Source: Episyrphus balteatus (taxonomy: Eukaryota; Arthropoda; Insecta; Diptera; Syrphidae). From it: 64,000 nt of DNA. The DNA is taken from NCBI RefSeq assembly GCF_945859705.1, contig NC_079135.1, positions 123,137,551-123,201,550 on the forward strand, written 5' to 3'. This document shows positions 21,095 through 34,500 of the stretch, one piece after another; position 1 is the first letter of the stretch; every line of letters starts with the position of its first letter. The notes under the pieces were generated by a model that was not told the DNA's origin, made no database searches, and was given only the letters and a program-made list of their open reading frames with translations. The translations under genes were made by a program, and so were the position numbers.

Positions 21095-21640
21095 GTAGCA
21101 AAACCTTTGGAAAAAATTGGGGTGTCGAATCAAAAATGATTTTATTAACTTAAAAATCGATTTGGAGACCTATTCTAACCTACGGCTCTATTGTCCAGTG
21201 ACCCGCAGTCAACAGAGCATATAACTTCAACAAAAACTCAAAAAAGTGGAGAGAACAGATAGCGAGATTACGACTAGAGCTTTGTGGTCGTGTGCGGCTC
21301 TTATCTCTAAACCTTCGTGCATACATATTTGCTACCCAATTTTGCTAGTGTGTTCCAAGCTGAACTGCCAACAATTAAAGAAGTCTGCAAAATACTCAGG
21401 AAAAATTTAGATGAGGATGAAAACCTAGCTTTCTTAACAGATAGTTAAGCAGCTATAACAGCAATTGTTTCGACTTCGACATGCTCTGAATTGTAGTAGT
21501 GCAGAGGGTAATTTTCAATGTTGAGTGAAAGACTCTATATCACTCTTATGTGCATTTCAGGTCAAAGTTGTTTTGAAGGCAACGAAAAGGTGAATGAATT
21601 GGCCAGGCAAGGATCGTCTCTTCATAAGTGAACATTCCAA
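21095..21640 (+). pseudogene. Non-LTR retrotransposon remnant: end of RT and RNase H
   Basis: Decayed coding sequence readable across frames: FGKNWGVESKMILL and PILTYGSIV match the end of a jockey/CR1-like reverse transcriptase; FQAELPTIKEVCKIL, then AFLTDS followed by a stop in place of Q and AAITAI, then FEGNEKVNELARQGSS, match the RNase H domain (including its D-S and GNEKxDELA motifs). In-frame stops and shifts show it is dead. It lies in the space downstream of both TAF5 and INO80E. Confidence 0.8.
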
Positions 21641-21969
21641 AAGGAGTCATTGATACCAATATCTTTGGGCCCGCCATCTTTACCTACCTACGACAAAAAG
21701 GCATCAAACTATGTTTAAAGGTAAGATTCAACTGTATGACAGTAGCAACTAAAATTTGGCCTGCTATTAGCAATGAGGGTCATTTTTCATCATCGCGGTC
21801 ATTTAATATGCTCGCTCTTAAAAGAGCAATTAACGTGTTCATATCTTTTACATAATGTTAAACTTCTCAATCAAATATATCCAACGTTGGCCGTTGTTAA
21901 TATTCATTTAATTAGCTGTCCATCTTGTAAACAGAATAAGCTGATTTGTTCGAGATTAAATTCAATGTT

Positions 21970-21980
21970 TATTTTTATTT
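21970..21980 (-). terminator. Probable polyadenylation signals of INO80E
   Basis: On the minus strand, AAATAAAAATAAACA lies about 30-40 bp beyond the stop codon and offers overlapping AATAAA signals. Confidence 0.55.
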
Positions 21981-22008
21981 AACAAACTTAAAGTAAGTTT
22001 TAAGGAGT

Positions 22009-22899
22009 TCAATTATTATATTCCACACTAAGACATTCTTCTCCAATATTACTGGGTGAAGTCTCAATCATCTGGTCATTAGATTCACTGCAGAGATAGA
22101 AACGGTTACTATTCAAGATACCAAAACATTATTGGGCCCAAGACTTACCTATCCAATGATGGTTCATTGCTAAACATTTCAGTTGGAACGGTTGGTGGAG
22201 CTCTTTCGGGAACCAACTCTGCCAAGGACTGCCTCGACTGTAAATGTCTTTCAACTTCTTCGGCGGTCATGTGGCCTTCGGGTTGATTGCTAGCATTATT
22301 TTTGGGTGTTTCTGTTTTTGTTTTCTGAGTAGCTTTTTTCTTTCGTCCACGGCCTGAACCTGGCCCAGTTGCTGGGGCACCTTCAGCAGCTTTGCGTCTT
22401 CAACAAAACGAAAAATTAAACAAATTATTAATAAAGGATATTTTGTTTTACTTTTTTGCTTCTTTTGCTTCGTCATCTGAAGATTCAGTTTCTTCACTTT
22501 CTGATGATGTTATTTCTGGTTTTTCATATTGCAAAAGACGATCCAACAGAAATGATCTATCACGTGAAACTTTTAACAAACGACGTTGACTCGAACGAAG
22601 AGCATCTTGGAAGAATTCATTTTCCTTTTACAAAACAAAAGTAATGAATCATTGATTGAATTTTTTGTTTTAAGACAACATTTAAAAATAGTACTAACAT
22701 AAATTAGAAATTTTAATTTTCTTTTCAAATAGCGTGATTGTGTTTTATAATCGACGGGATTATTGAAATTATCTTGTCCCTCGTCTTGGCTTTCTTCCGA
22801 ACCGGACTCCCCATCGTTGGGGTCGATTTCTTCATCTTGATTTTGTGATGAAGCTGCCTGCTCGTTTGCCAAACTACGGCAATACCAACCGTCTAACAT
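22009..22899 (-). CDS. INO80E: INO80 complex subunit E
   Basis: Four minus-strand exons: 22899-22699, 22624-22452, 22397-22149 and 22087-22009, with introns of 74, 54 and 61 bp whose phases agree, giving 233 residues. INO80E is an accessory subunit of the INO80 chromatin-remodelling complex. The diagnostic block spans the first junction: RYLKRKLKFLIY joined to ENEFFQDALRSSQRRLLKVS, then RDRSFLLDRLLQYE, a helical conserved motif, followed by an acidic serine run. An acidic N-terminal extension (DEEIDPNDGESGSEE) precedes it. Exon 3 has a basic RGRKKKATQKTK tract and ends in the family's PTVPTEMFSNEP; exon 4 supplies a short acidic tail ending EYNN. The first intron uses a GTTAGT donor. The start ATG at 22899 is the first plausible one, after an apparent splice-like CTGCAG that could mark an upstream untranslated exon. 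Confidence 0.88.
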
Positions 22900-23358
22900 G
22901 CTTGAGTCCTGCAGGATTGATAATTTATTTTAAACAAGTTTAGATTTTAAAAAAGTTTTTTATTTTTTTATAAACAAAAACAAAATTTTTATTCGATTTT
23001 TTCGTGAGTGATGGAAGTGACATTTATATGACAGATTCGAACTGTATTACCATTGGAAAGGTTTGTTTGAATATTTATTATGGAGGATAATTTAAAGGCA
23101 GGACTACACTATGTGAATTTTGATAGAAACAATTTGCATTTACAATTTTTCTAATGACGGTTTGTCTTTGCTGTTGAGGTCGTGTGGAGAAAAAGACAGC
23201 AGGCTTTGTAAAGGATACCAAAGAGGGAGTACTAGGCTGAACTAATTGAACTCTGCGTTTTTTATAAAAACAAATTTACTAAGTACCGTTCCACATTTGT
23301 ATCAATGCCATCAAAGTTTCTGGTGTAGCAGTAGCTTTAAAGGTTGCTTGTTTTCATT
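22900..23358. other. 5' flank of INO80E, unassigned
   Basis: AT-rich; no gene recognised. It separates INO80E from the MITE cluster. Confidence 0.35.
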
Positions 23359-23491
23359 AAGACTTGGCCACACTTGTATGAAAAAAATTCCAAACTGACA
23401 TATCAACGTTCAGATGTGGAATTTTTTTCATACAAATATCGTTACCGCTACCCGTACCTCTACCGCATACCCTCCGGTGTGGCCAAGCCTT
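23359..23491. mobile_element. Short MITE of the AAGGCTTGGCC family, copy 1
   Basis: The left end (AAGACTTGGCCACAC) is shortened and the right end is full (TACCCTCCGGTGTGGCC, AAGCCTT). The core AACTGACATATCAACGTTC is shared, inverted, with the other copies. Confidence 0.8.
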
Positions 23492-23509
23492 TAGAGCCCA
23501 AATGAGATA

Positions 23510-23646
23510 AGCTGCGTTCCTTTGGAAATATTTATCTACTTTTTAGTACTTAAAACTACTTTGATCTACTTTGCTATACTGAAAAAGTAGTTCAAATCAG
23601 CTTTAAGTACTAAAAAGTAGATAAATATTTCCAAAGGAACGCAGCT
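23510..23646. mobile_element. MITE with AGCTGCGTTCC ends and ATA duplication
   Basis: Almost perfect palindrome: AGCTGCGTTCCTTTGGAAAT at one end and its complement ATTTCCAAAGGAACGCAGCT at the other, with the inversion continuing through ATTTATCTACTTTTTAGTAC. ATA flanks both sides (23507-23509, 23647-23649), a 3-bp target duplication as in PIF/Harbinger elements. It interrupts an older AAATGAGATA repeat. Confidence 0.85.
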
Positions 23647-23649
23647 ATA

Positions 23650-24444
23650 ATTTGCCAAATTACCTCATATGGAATGTCAAATCGTATAGATAAAAAAATT
23701 AAATTTGAACTGACTTAATTTGCGAAATTATCTCATTTGGGCTGTTGAAAACAGGCTATAAGTATACAGTTTTTTTTGATAAAAAAAATTAGTCGTAAGA
23801 AAAACATTTTTGAAGTTACTTCTTTTGCCCATGTTTAATGGGGACTTTTCACGTTGAGTTGATTTTTGCCGCGTGGCGAAGCTTTTCGACTCGTGTAAAC
23901 GTAAATCGCAAGTGACTTAAGTGACAATCCCCATAGAAAATCCTAGTTGACTTAAGCCGTACTACATATCGCGTGGCTAAAATCGACTCGTGCAAAGTCG
24001 GCATAAGGCATACAACCCTCGATTCTTGCAAAAAGTCAAAAAGTGAACATTTTCAAACTCATTTTGTACCAGTTTTTTTGACCACAAAACTAAAAGCAAT
24101 ATGATGCAGAAAGCTTATTTTTTGGTTTATAAAACAATTTGTGTATTTTTTTTTTCTAAATTAAATGGCAATAGAAAGAAAAAAATTTTTATTCTTGTAA
24201 ATTTTCCACTTTTTGCAAAAAGTGGCCTATAGGGTATGAAAATTTACTTTTTGAAAATAAATGTCAAAGGGATTAGCAAGTAGCACCATCTAGCGCTCAT
24301 AATTGTTGTATGGTACGAACCTACTAAGTGAATATCTGCGAGTGAGTATTAACTTCAATCACGTGTACTTGGGTACACACACTTTTTATTTGTGAAAAAT
24401 GTTTGTGGTGTGTGACTACAATTTTGTGTCTTAATGCCACAGTT
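23650..24444. other. Region between MITE copies
   Basis: No gene recognised. Around 23860-24000 repeated GACTCGTG and AAGTGACTTAAG motifs form an imperfect inverted structure; a related GTCGACTCGTGTGAACGTTA occurs near 49957. Confidence 0.4.
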
Positions 24445-24618
24445 AAGGCTTGGCCACACCGGAGGGTATGCGGTAGAGGTACGGGTAGCGGTACCGATAT
24501 TTATATGAAAAAAATTCCATATCTGAACGTTGATATGTCAGTTTGGAATTTTTTTCATACAAGTACCGTTACCTCTACCCGTACCGCTACCGCATACCCT
24601 CCGGTGTGGCCAAGCCTT
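24445..24618. mobile_element. MITE of the AAGGCTTGGCC family, copy 2
   Basis: Full-length 174 bp: AAGGCTTGGCCACACCGGAG, GGTATGCGGTAGAGGTACGG on the left and the complement on the right, about 40 bp of terminal inverted repeat. The core contains GAACGTTGATATGTCAG and TTTGGAATTTTTTTCATA. Confidence 0.9.
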
Positions 24619-24620
24619 TA

Positions 24621-24774
24621 AAGGCTTGGCCACACCGGAGGGTACATGCGGTAGCGGTACGGGTAATTGTATGAAAAAAACTCCACATCTGAACGTTGAT
24701 GTGTCAGTTTGGAATTTTGTTCATACAAGTACCCGTACTGCTATTGAATGTACCCTTCGGTGTGGCCAAGCCTT
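24621..24774. mobile_element. MITE of the AAGGCTTGGCC family, copy 3
   Basis: Directly follows copy 2 with only two bases between them; ends AAGGCTTGGCCACACCGG and CGGTGTGGCCAAGCCTT, with the shared core. Confidence 0.9.
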
Positions 24775-24776
24775 TA

Positions 24777-24839
24777 AAGGCTTGGCCACACTGGAGGGTA
24801 CATGCGGTAGCGGTACGTGTATTTTTTCATACAAGCCTT
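24777..24839. mobile_element. MITE of the AAGGCTTGGCC family, copy 4, internally deleted
   Basis: Only 63 bp: the left end and GCGGTAGCGGTACG are kept, most of the core and the right arm are lost, and it ends TTTCATACAAGCCTT. Confidence 0.8.
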
Positions 24840-24978
24840 AAGGCTTGACCACACCGAAGGGTACATGTAATTGTATGGACAAAATTCGACATCTTAACGT
24901 TGACATTTCAGTTTGGAATTTTTTTCATACAAGTACCTGTACCGCTACCGCATGTACCCTTCGGTGTGGCCAAGCCTT
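24840..24978. mobile_element. MITE of the AAGGCTTGGCC family, copy 5
   Basis: Starts AAGGCTTGACCACACCGAAG and ends CTTCGGTGTGGCCAAGCCTT; 139 bp, abutting copy 4. Confidence 0.88.
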
Positions 24979-25556
24979 CATTCCCTTTAATTGTGTAATT
25001 CTGGGTAGTGTGAACCTAGCATAATTTTTTACTGCTCATCTCTAGCATAATTAACTACCCTACCCACATTGTCGGCAATACAGGTCATTTTTGACAAACA
25101 AAAATTCGAAAAGTCACATGGCTGCCCGCGCTGAATTTGCTGAGGAAAAGTCATTCAGCCCAGATTTTTTTTCATGAAAAATTTCCATCCACCACTAGAA
25201 TCACTCTACTCACAGATATTTTTGTTGAAAGAGGTCGATTTTACAATACAAATTCATTAATAATTCTTTATCTTTTTTTTTAAGTAAGCCAGCGAATAAA
25301 AATCGAAACAAAATCGAAAATTTTAAATTAAATCAACAAAAAAGAAGTGGACTCAAATAAAATTCAATTAAACGCAATTCATCGTAGTAGTAAAAAAATG
25401 TCAATCAATTTTCTCGACACGAATTTTTTATTTCCTTTCTCTCCTTTACAATCGACCACGAATTGATTTTGTGTTAAATATCAGAAAATAAATTAAATTA
25501 AAAAAAAACTTGTGACAAAATAATTTGTGTTTAAATTAACTAAAACAATAGAAAAC
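24979..25556. promoter_or_regulatory. 5' flank and 5' UTR of the PTC7-like phosphatase
   Basis: No TATA box recognised with confidence. AT-rich leader with GAAAAC before the ATG. Confidence 0.4.
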
Positions 25557-28500
25557 ATGCATTCATTAAGCTGGACAACGAGATTGATCTCACGGGCGCT
25601 CCGCAGTGGTTTTTCAACTTTATTAGAGCCTAGTGCGTCAAGCAAATCCCGACCACATTTTGTGTCAGTCGTTTGTGGATTTCCAAAAGATTTCCTAACT
25701 TCCAAATACAAACCCGGCAAATATGGAGAAGATTCCTGGTTCAAGGCCTCCACATCAACTGCAGACGTTTTGGGTAAGATTGACAATGACAATAGAATTT
25801 ATGGAAAGTTTAATAAAATATCTTCTCATTTCGTAATCATATCAAGTTCTTTTTAGTTTTTTTTCTTCTTCGTTTTTTTTTTGGAATTCGTAAAGGCAAA
25901 GTTCTGCGCATTAAATAAGTTGCGTACTTTTATGTAGGAGCTCCAAAAAAATAAAATGTACATTTTGAAGGTTTTTTTTTTGTCTTTTTTTTCAATTTTT
26001 GGATTTTTGTGAATAGCAGGGGATTTAATGGGCTTGTTTGTTTGTTTGTAATGTTCTTGTTGTCGTGTTATCTCAAATTGAGGACAAGTTGCAGGTGATT
26101 ATGAGCTGGAAGGCATTGTATATTTTTTTTTTAATAGGTAGGCAACCAGTTTGTCACGCGGACTGCATTAATGCGTTTTTTCTTTTTTTTTTATTTATTT
26201 GCATTTTGTTTGCCATTCACTCACATGAGTGATCTGGTGACTATCATCAAACTTCTCTCAGGCTATAATGAATTTCAAGATTTTGCTCGGGGACTCTTAG
26301 ATTGAGGGTGATTTCTGATTTTGCAGTCGTTTGCAATATAATCGTATGAGTTGCCTTCGTCTCTGTCTCAAAACCGGGGGCAAAGTACGAGCAGGCGTTT
26401 TTTTTTTTTTTTTGTTTGTTTGATCTCTGGTCAATCATGTGGTGAAATGCAATAATTATTGTTTGTTTGTTTATATTTGAAATTAAAATCATAATTCAAT
26501 GTTTGATATGATTAAGGGGGTTTTTAGCAAGATAGCTATTTTGGTTTAGTATAGAAATTCTCTATAAGTGGATATACATAGTTAGAGATATAATTTTATG
26601 GACCAATAAAGTGAATTACAAATGAGGCAAGGTACCTATTTACAGTCAAACCAGATTAGATGTATGTACCTAATTTAATTACGATAACTCTAAAAGATAA
26701 TACAAACACCATGGTTTCTAAAATGTTTTGATCTCCAAACAAAGTAGTAACAAAGATTTTATAGAAATAAAAACTTGTAAACGTTAGAATCGTTGAAAGT
26801 TCCAAAAATTGCTTAAGTGTTGTTCACATAAATGAAATCTTTATTTAATAGCCTGACCACGGGCAATTAAGGAGCGTTTTTTTTTCAAAACTCAACAAAT
26901 GCTTTTTTTCAAATTTTTTAGGAGAATGTTTTTTCTTTCCCATTTGAATACAAAGCCGAATTTTCAAAAAGTAGAAATGAGGAGTTGTTTTTTCTTGAAT
27001 AGCTAATCGACAGGCTTAATTGCTATTTCAATATTTGGAAAGATTCGTCCGTATTTTGAACACGAAAACACCGCGTTTTTTTCAAAACGCAACAAATACA
27101 TGTTTTTGTTGAGTTTTGCAAAAACGTTTATTTATCTTTTAAATAAATAAATAGATAAATTAATATTAAAAAGCTTATTTATTAAAGAAATATATACATA
27201 CATTGAAATGAACTTATATTAATATTAACTAAAATAAATATTGAATAAAAAAAAACATTAACTTTTGTCGGCATAGTGTCTTTTCATACCCTCTGTGGAC
27301 TCATCTGTGGCATCATCCGAAAAAATTTCATTAGCTTCTGTACGCCAGCCATCTTTTTTTCCAAAACTTTGTTTTCTGGGGAAACTTTTTTAAATTGGCA
27401 GTTTTTGGACACGCTAGAAAATTGGCTTTTTAGAGGTGTAACCGTTACAAGAGATCCGCTTATTTTAATCCTGCTTGTAGTCGCACACGGTCCAGCCTTT
27501 TCCTATTTTTCTTACGGTTCCATGATTTTGAAGAACGTTGCAATATTCTTCAGGAGAAATTATTACTTCTTTCTTCCTATATTTCTTTTCCACGATCTGG
27601 TGGCATGTAGCTGTGACCTCTTATTTGCAAATAGTGGTTTATATTTTTGAGCATTTTGCTTTTTTCCAAAAAAGAGCATAGAACAATCATCAAAATCGTG
27701 TGTTTATTTTGAGAAGCACATGAGTCAGAAAGTTTTTTTGGCTTTGGTCCAGATTGAGTCTTAAGGCTTCCTTCAAGCTTTTTTAAGTAGTCCACAACGA
27801 TAGATGCTACTTTGTTTGCTTTTCTTGTGCCATCCGTCTCTGGCCAAGTATAAAACGTTACGTTTTCTATGTGGTGAACGATTCCCATGTTGTAAAGCCA
27901 CACTTGTCTTGAATAAAAAACTTCTTCGATAGAAAGCTTCGTTAAGGGTTGATTCTGTTGGAGGTCGAATACTATGTCCAGTGTTCCTTCGATTGGCTTG
28001 TTCATTATTTCATGGAACTTCCATTGGAACAGAAACAACGGGTGTATAAGATCTGTAATCATACATACACATCAAACCGTTCAAAAAACACGGTCGGTTT
28101 GAGCAACCCTTACAACTTCTAATGTGTTCTAAGAAAAAACTTATTCAAGTAAAAGCTGTACACTTTTTACAACATTATGTACATATATATACAAATAAAC
28201 AACTAAAACCAAACAACCCATATAATAATAATTACTTTCCAACCACAGGCAAATTTTGTGGATTTTTGCAAAAACGAGCCATTTTGTTGAGTTTTGCAAA
28301 ACCTCCAATAATTTTGTTGATTTTTGAAAAAAACGCTCCTCAAAAATTCCCTTGTTCATTATAGCTGCGTAGATAAATATTTCCAAAGGAACGCAGCTTA
28401 TATAATTAGAATTCTTTAAACATCCGCCAGCTCTCTCCGAAAAATTTATTGAAATTCATTAAAAGTAAACTGCATCACATAATGTTTGTTCTATCAACTT

Positions 28501-31500
28501 GATGTTGCTAAAATGAAGACGCGTTTACGTCTGTGTCTGTGAATAATTAAGCTACGTTTAAGTAATTTTTCGTGAAACTTCTAACATCAACTTTATCATA
28601 AGCCCTTAAGACTCACCAAGTTAAAAAAAGATTGCTTCTTCAACGAGATAAACTGATTATCAAACGTCAAAATGTCCTCTAAGTTACTTTAAAATGGCCG
28701 AATAAAAAATCGTAGCGGGTGTAATTATAGAAAAATATTGTATTATAAAGCTGATTTAGCTGATGTTTAACCTTGTCATAGGGCCCAGTATCCTCTATTC
28801 CAATGCAAGTATCATTTACATATCTCCAATCATTTTCTACACTTCTTCAAATCGGAAAATTTACAAAAGAAATTAATGTTATGCAAAAAATTGTTTAACT
28901 TAATTCATACAATTTTTAGGAAGATCTACCATTTATTCCACTTCGATGTTCGTATTTTTAATTTCATTTACTCTTTCTTCATATCATTCAAGTTGAGTAG
29001 CTGATCGTCAACACTTGGACTATGATAAAATTGCTTCGCGATACCTTTAATCTTTACCTTCGTATTTTGCCCCTTTTCGTTATCTTTTTTCTTGGAAACG
29101 ATTCATATGCCAATACCTTTCTCAAAGGCCTATAAGATGACATCATATTCATTTCCTGAAATGATACTTTTGATCGTTCTTTCCCTCGGTCCTCGAATTA
29201 TTTCGAACGTTTCCACTATTGTAGGTCGAATTCTTCTGCGAAATACTTTTATCCGGAAAGTGGTACAATAAAAGAGCATAAATTATTTTAAATTATTTTG
29301 CTTAAAGGATTTTAAAAACTAGTGTTTTTCACTATGTCAGCTTATTTGCAACTTATCTCAGGCCAAAGTGTAGTAGGACTGTTTACTATGAAATTTGAAC
29401 AATAGAACCAAGTTTTCGATAAAAAAGAAGATAAGTCCATATATCACAAACAGCACCCACTTCTTTGCCGATTTTAGTTGTGTTCGGTGTTTTTCTATTA
29501 ATATTCTACAATTGTTATGCCTTTCTACATTCATGTTCTTCATTATTTTAAGTTGTGTTTCCCCCACTGCAGAGATCTGTGGGAAAACTAAGACTTATTT
29601 CGCTCAAAAGTACCAATGTTTCAATATGATTTTGAACATTGTTTTTTCAAATGGACATCTCCCACCTTATTTCCTCCTTAAGGCTTGTTAATGGTCCAGG
29701 ACAAGACAAATGTTTTTTTTTTTTTTTAATTTTCATTGTATCAGAAAATTCGCAATGAATAATAAGAATAGGTGGAAATATAAGATTCATTATTAAAATT
29801 CTTATGTTCTAGGTAACATTAAACAATTTTTTTATGACAGTACTTCATCAATTGGTGAGCCAAGGTCACATTCCAAATCTGCTGGCAGAAAAAATAATAT
29901 TTTGTAATTATATTGATTTCTAGTATGTATTATGGACAGTATTTTTTCAATTTTGAATAAAGTGGAGTTATACATATGTGTTGTGTACGTCTTGTGCCAG
30001 ATGTTTCAATTGCCTATTTAAAATTGTTATAATATGTAAATCCAGCTTATGAACGGGGTGAAATTGCACTTAATGTTCAATATTTATAGTTAAATAAAAA
30101 AAAACATTTTTCAACATATCATGGATGATTGAATATTTTTTGTATCTTTTAAATAACAATCATTTTTCTAAGCATTCAATTTTGTTATCAGTCCTTGTTC
30201 TGTTTTATGTGCATACGCACTCATGCATCAGATTTCTTTCCGGCATTTCTCTTTACAATTGGTGGTGGTGTTTTCTTCCACTTACCTTGATAGTTTTATC
30301 TTCATGTGCATTTTTTTTTCTTCAATTTACACTTGTGTGTTAGAATTGAAAAAAAATATATTTTACTCTAGAAGAAAATTTAAAGTACATTATGGCATCC
30401 ATCCAAGTGTTTGTTTTTTTATTTTCTTTCAAAAGCAATATAATACACAAATAGAAAAGATACCTCAAGCGTAGACGTACCCAAAACCAATAACACTCAC
30501 GTGAAATAAGTTCCTGATAATGCATGTGATCATGATATTTACTGTATGCTTAGGTTAAGGTTCTGTAAATGGTATCGAAAAAAAGTATCTAATTTTTTGT
30601 TTGCAAACAAAATTAGTCGGAAGCGGTTGCAGACAGAATTTTCAAAAATAGAACACAAAACAATAAATACGCAGAAAATTGTTTTTTTTTTTTTTGCAAT
30701 TTAATTTAAGATTGTTTTTTAAGTCGCCAAACTGATGGTCAGATATTTATAAATTTGTTAGTGACTTTGAAATTTAATTGCGTTACCAAAAAAATTATAT
30801 CAGTATCAGTTGGTAAAATAGGAAGTCTAGGATAGATACTAATGTCGAATTCCTTTCAATTGAAAAATCGAATTTTCGGCGATCTCGAAGCGAATTTTTT
30901 CTGAAAATCATGTTCCATAGAAAAAAAAATCGCCTCAAACGAAGCAGAATTCGAATTTTTTTTAATCCTTCTTTTTTGAGAGATTTACACGGATTTGCAC
31001 ATACACTTGGAACATTTGACATTTCTCAAACGTCAAGCTGAAAGTTTTCTTCGTGTTGTTTGTTTATTTGAGAACACCAACTTCAAATAAAGAGAAAATT
31101 TTAATTGAATATCGTATTTTTATTGCGGAAAAATATGAAATAAATAAAAAAAAAAAACAATGTGCGATCAAAATATATTTTTTCCTGGCATAGTTCTTGT
31201 GAAAAAGTCAAATTACTGTGACTTTTCTTCTCGTAATTGTCGTCAGAAAATTTTTTCTCTGTAAAACCACAGCATACGGCCAAAATAATAACCTTCTACT
31301 TTATCTTCACTCAGATCTTAATAATAACTGCAATTTCCCTTTGATTCTGATTAAAATAAATCTATATTACCGAAGAAAATAAACAAAATTATTGATCAAA
31401 GAAATCTCTGGTTTTATTTTGCAGAAATTGTTTTGGTTTCAGCTTGACGTTCGTGTAAAAATTGTTGTCAAATGACACACATACAATCGCAAAAAGAATT

Positions 31501-34500
31501 CGGTCTGTTTTCATGTTCCTTTTTAACACCAAAAATTCGATTTTTTTGAGGCGATTCAAAAAATTGAAAGGAATTCGACATAAGCTCTTTTATGAGTATC
31601 TTGACAGCTTGATTAAAGAAAATCGTAGATTTCGTTATAAAAATAAGAATGCTTAAAATAGGCGTTCTTTCTTTCTTACATTTTATTTTCCTACCCCAAT
31701 ATCTCAGGTCCAAATGAGATAATGTATTTTCCCCATTACCATCCCTTACAACTTCATGTGCCAATTTCAATTTACCATCCCTTAAAACTTTATATGAGCC
31801 AATTTTAACTCGTGCATGTGCCATGTGAACCTTATAAAAAAGATTTTCTGACACAAGTCCAATGCGAATAATCCTCTATCCAAGTCGTTACACTGTAAGG
31901 TAACTTATTAGATCACTTTCACCTTGTGTGAGTACATAATTGCATATATAACCACTCACTAGTACACCCCCTAAGTAGCGTCGTCGTCGCTCACGACTGC
32001 GATGATTGCTTGTGCAATAAGACAATTGAACGTTAGGTTTATACAAAATACAAACATATGTATGAATATATTAAAAATATTTCCTATGCTATTATTCGTT
32101 TGCTCATCGCTCTTAGTACCTATAAAAGCTTTATGACAGAAAATATAAAAACATTCTACCGGTGTGGGGTAATTGAGCTGTTGGCCTTTACGTCATTCAT
32201 ATAAATGCGCCACAACTAGAATTTCTCAGCTAGTAGACCCGAAGAATAGCATCAGAGTCAGTTATATTTTGGCGGCGAAAACTAGTTTTATTAATTTTTA
32301 CTTCCATATGCCTAATGATTGTATTTTTTGTTTTTGTATGTATGTAAAATCACAATTATACATATATACAAGTTTTCTTAGAATTCGAAGGGAAAAAGAT
32401 GATATTCTGTGAAAGTACAGTTCATTGACTATTGTAACTGACACACCCTCTTTTTATCGATAAAATTGATTACATCGCCAATTCGTTTAAACAAAACAAA
32501 AAAACAAAAAAAAAAATAGTATCGATGGCGACAAATATTATAACATTTTTTTTTATAAAAATAAATGAAAATCAAATTAGTTAGCAGTTTGTTTGAGGGA
32601 AAAAATATATATCTAGATAATTTGGTTTAAGGCTATAATTAAATTAGTTTGCCACCACAAGCTGGAAACAAGAATATGTCTAATTTTGATTTATTTTTGT
32701 GTGTGGGGTATTTCAAGGTCATGAAACAATGGAAGACTTTAAAGACTTAATCTTCGCTATATGTATATTTGAATAACTTTGTACATTTAAACAACGTTTA
32801 AAAATTTAGGTTGTTGTTTTTTTTTTAGGCAAAAATTAATTAAAATGATACGTTAATTAAAAAAAGGACTAAATTACTATGACATTCGCGATTCCAAGTA
32901 GTTGAACTAATTTGTTAAACCTGCCCTGATTTAGAAACCTCTATCTGATTTAGAATAATGTTAAAAAATAATATGATAACGCACTTCCTTCCCGGAACCA
33001 AGGTTAGAATGATTTGAACGAGCTATTTTCCAATTTTACTTTGCACAGCAAGTTTTTTTTTACATTACGCGACTTGGTCAGTTTCTTTAGGAATCCCGGT
33101 TTAAGTCATAGCGACAAAAAGCTTCTATAGATGTTTGCTTTCATATGCGACTTTGCAGTTAATAATAAATAATACGGTAGGTCTTAATTTGAAAAGAGTT
33201 TGGGATTTTTGTCAGTGTGATGATTTGGTTATAGTTGATCAGACTGGTCGAATGTCGCAGTAGAACGTATTGATTAGATTGTTGAAGAATGGTTTCAAGA
33301 CGTAGCACAAACATTTTAAAAAGATATTTAGCAGAGGTATGCTTCAGAAGTTATTGCAAGGCTAAGGTCATGTTTCCCTCCGTACTTCGATGTTCCTCAA
33401 ACAGATCATCGGAGCCAAAGTTTTTGACGTTCTTTAAGGTTTTTTAACCGCTTCTTTACTTGGCGGCGAGGTAGTGTCTTCATTTTTGGTGCATTCTCCT
33501 CATACCCTGTCTGTCCAAATGATTTCCATAAAGAAACTGCTGACAATACTACTTGAATACATCTACTTTTCCCCACTCTTCTTACTTTAAATGTTTCGTA
33601 GAGCTTGCTTTATAGTTTAATAACCCACTTCCAGTTTGGAGTTGATACTTTTTGCTACTTCCGTGCTAGCGATTCGACTTTTCGTAACTGATTCTTTTTT
33701 ACGGATGGGGTTTCGGCTACTTCTTATATAATTTCTTCGTGATACTGGCAAGACTGTTTGTTTATGGTTAGTTTAAATTTTCATAATTTCGAACATCGAT
33801 TTAAAAGATGAAGTTAATCCTGTGCTGAAAGACTGCTTGAGTTTATCTCGGGGTTATTTTATTTCACAACATTAATTTCCCCAAGTAAACCAAGAAGTAA
33901 CTTAGCACTGACAAACTTTTCCAAAGTTAAATTTTTCAGTCATGAGTTAAGAAATTTATCAATTTCGCTAGTAAATTTAAAACCAGTTACTAAAAAAAAA
34001 AATTTCTTAAGTATGCATGCGAAAGGGTCTAAATATGATATCAAAATAATTATTCTTAATTTATTCAGCGCTATCAAGTCGTACTTAATTTTAATCTCCC
34101 ACTGAAAAATTGACAAGTTTGCGTTTGTTTTTAAAAATTAAATTATGTATTATTATTAAAACTTCACTGAAAAAAAAGTATTTCAAACTAGGAAAATAAT
34201 ATTTGTTACTAGTACAGGAAAGATAGACTTTTTCGTGGAACGAAATACAGGACGGCTGAATTTTTCAAATCTGAAAAAGGGGTATTAGAAAAGCTTAAGT
34301 CCTGGTTTTCGGGACGCCACCCCCCTGGCGAAATCCGCCATTTTGGAAAACGCGAATCACTCTATATCTCCAAAACTATGAGTCCTATAGAAATGGTTGT
34401 CAGACCAAAGTTCTTGGAAATTTAATTATCTTTTTCTTTGTAGTACATTATTTTTCTCAGCGGGCAATAGTTTTGAGGTTATGTTGTTTTAATTTATTTT

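Noticed and set aside
27276..27650. 124-codon plus-strand frame
   Set aside because: It lies antisense to, and downstream of, the DUF7869-like remnant and has no family signal.
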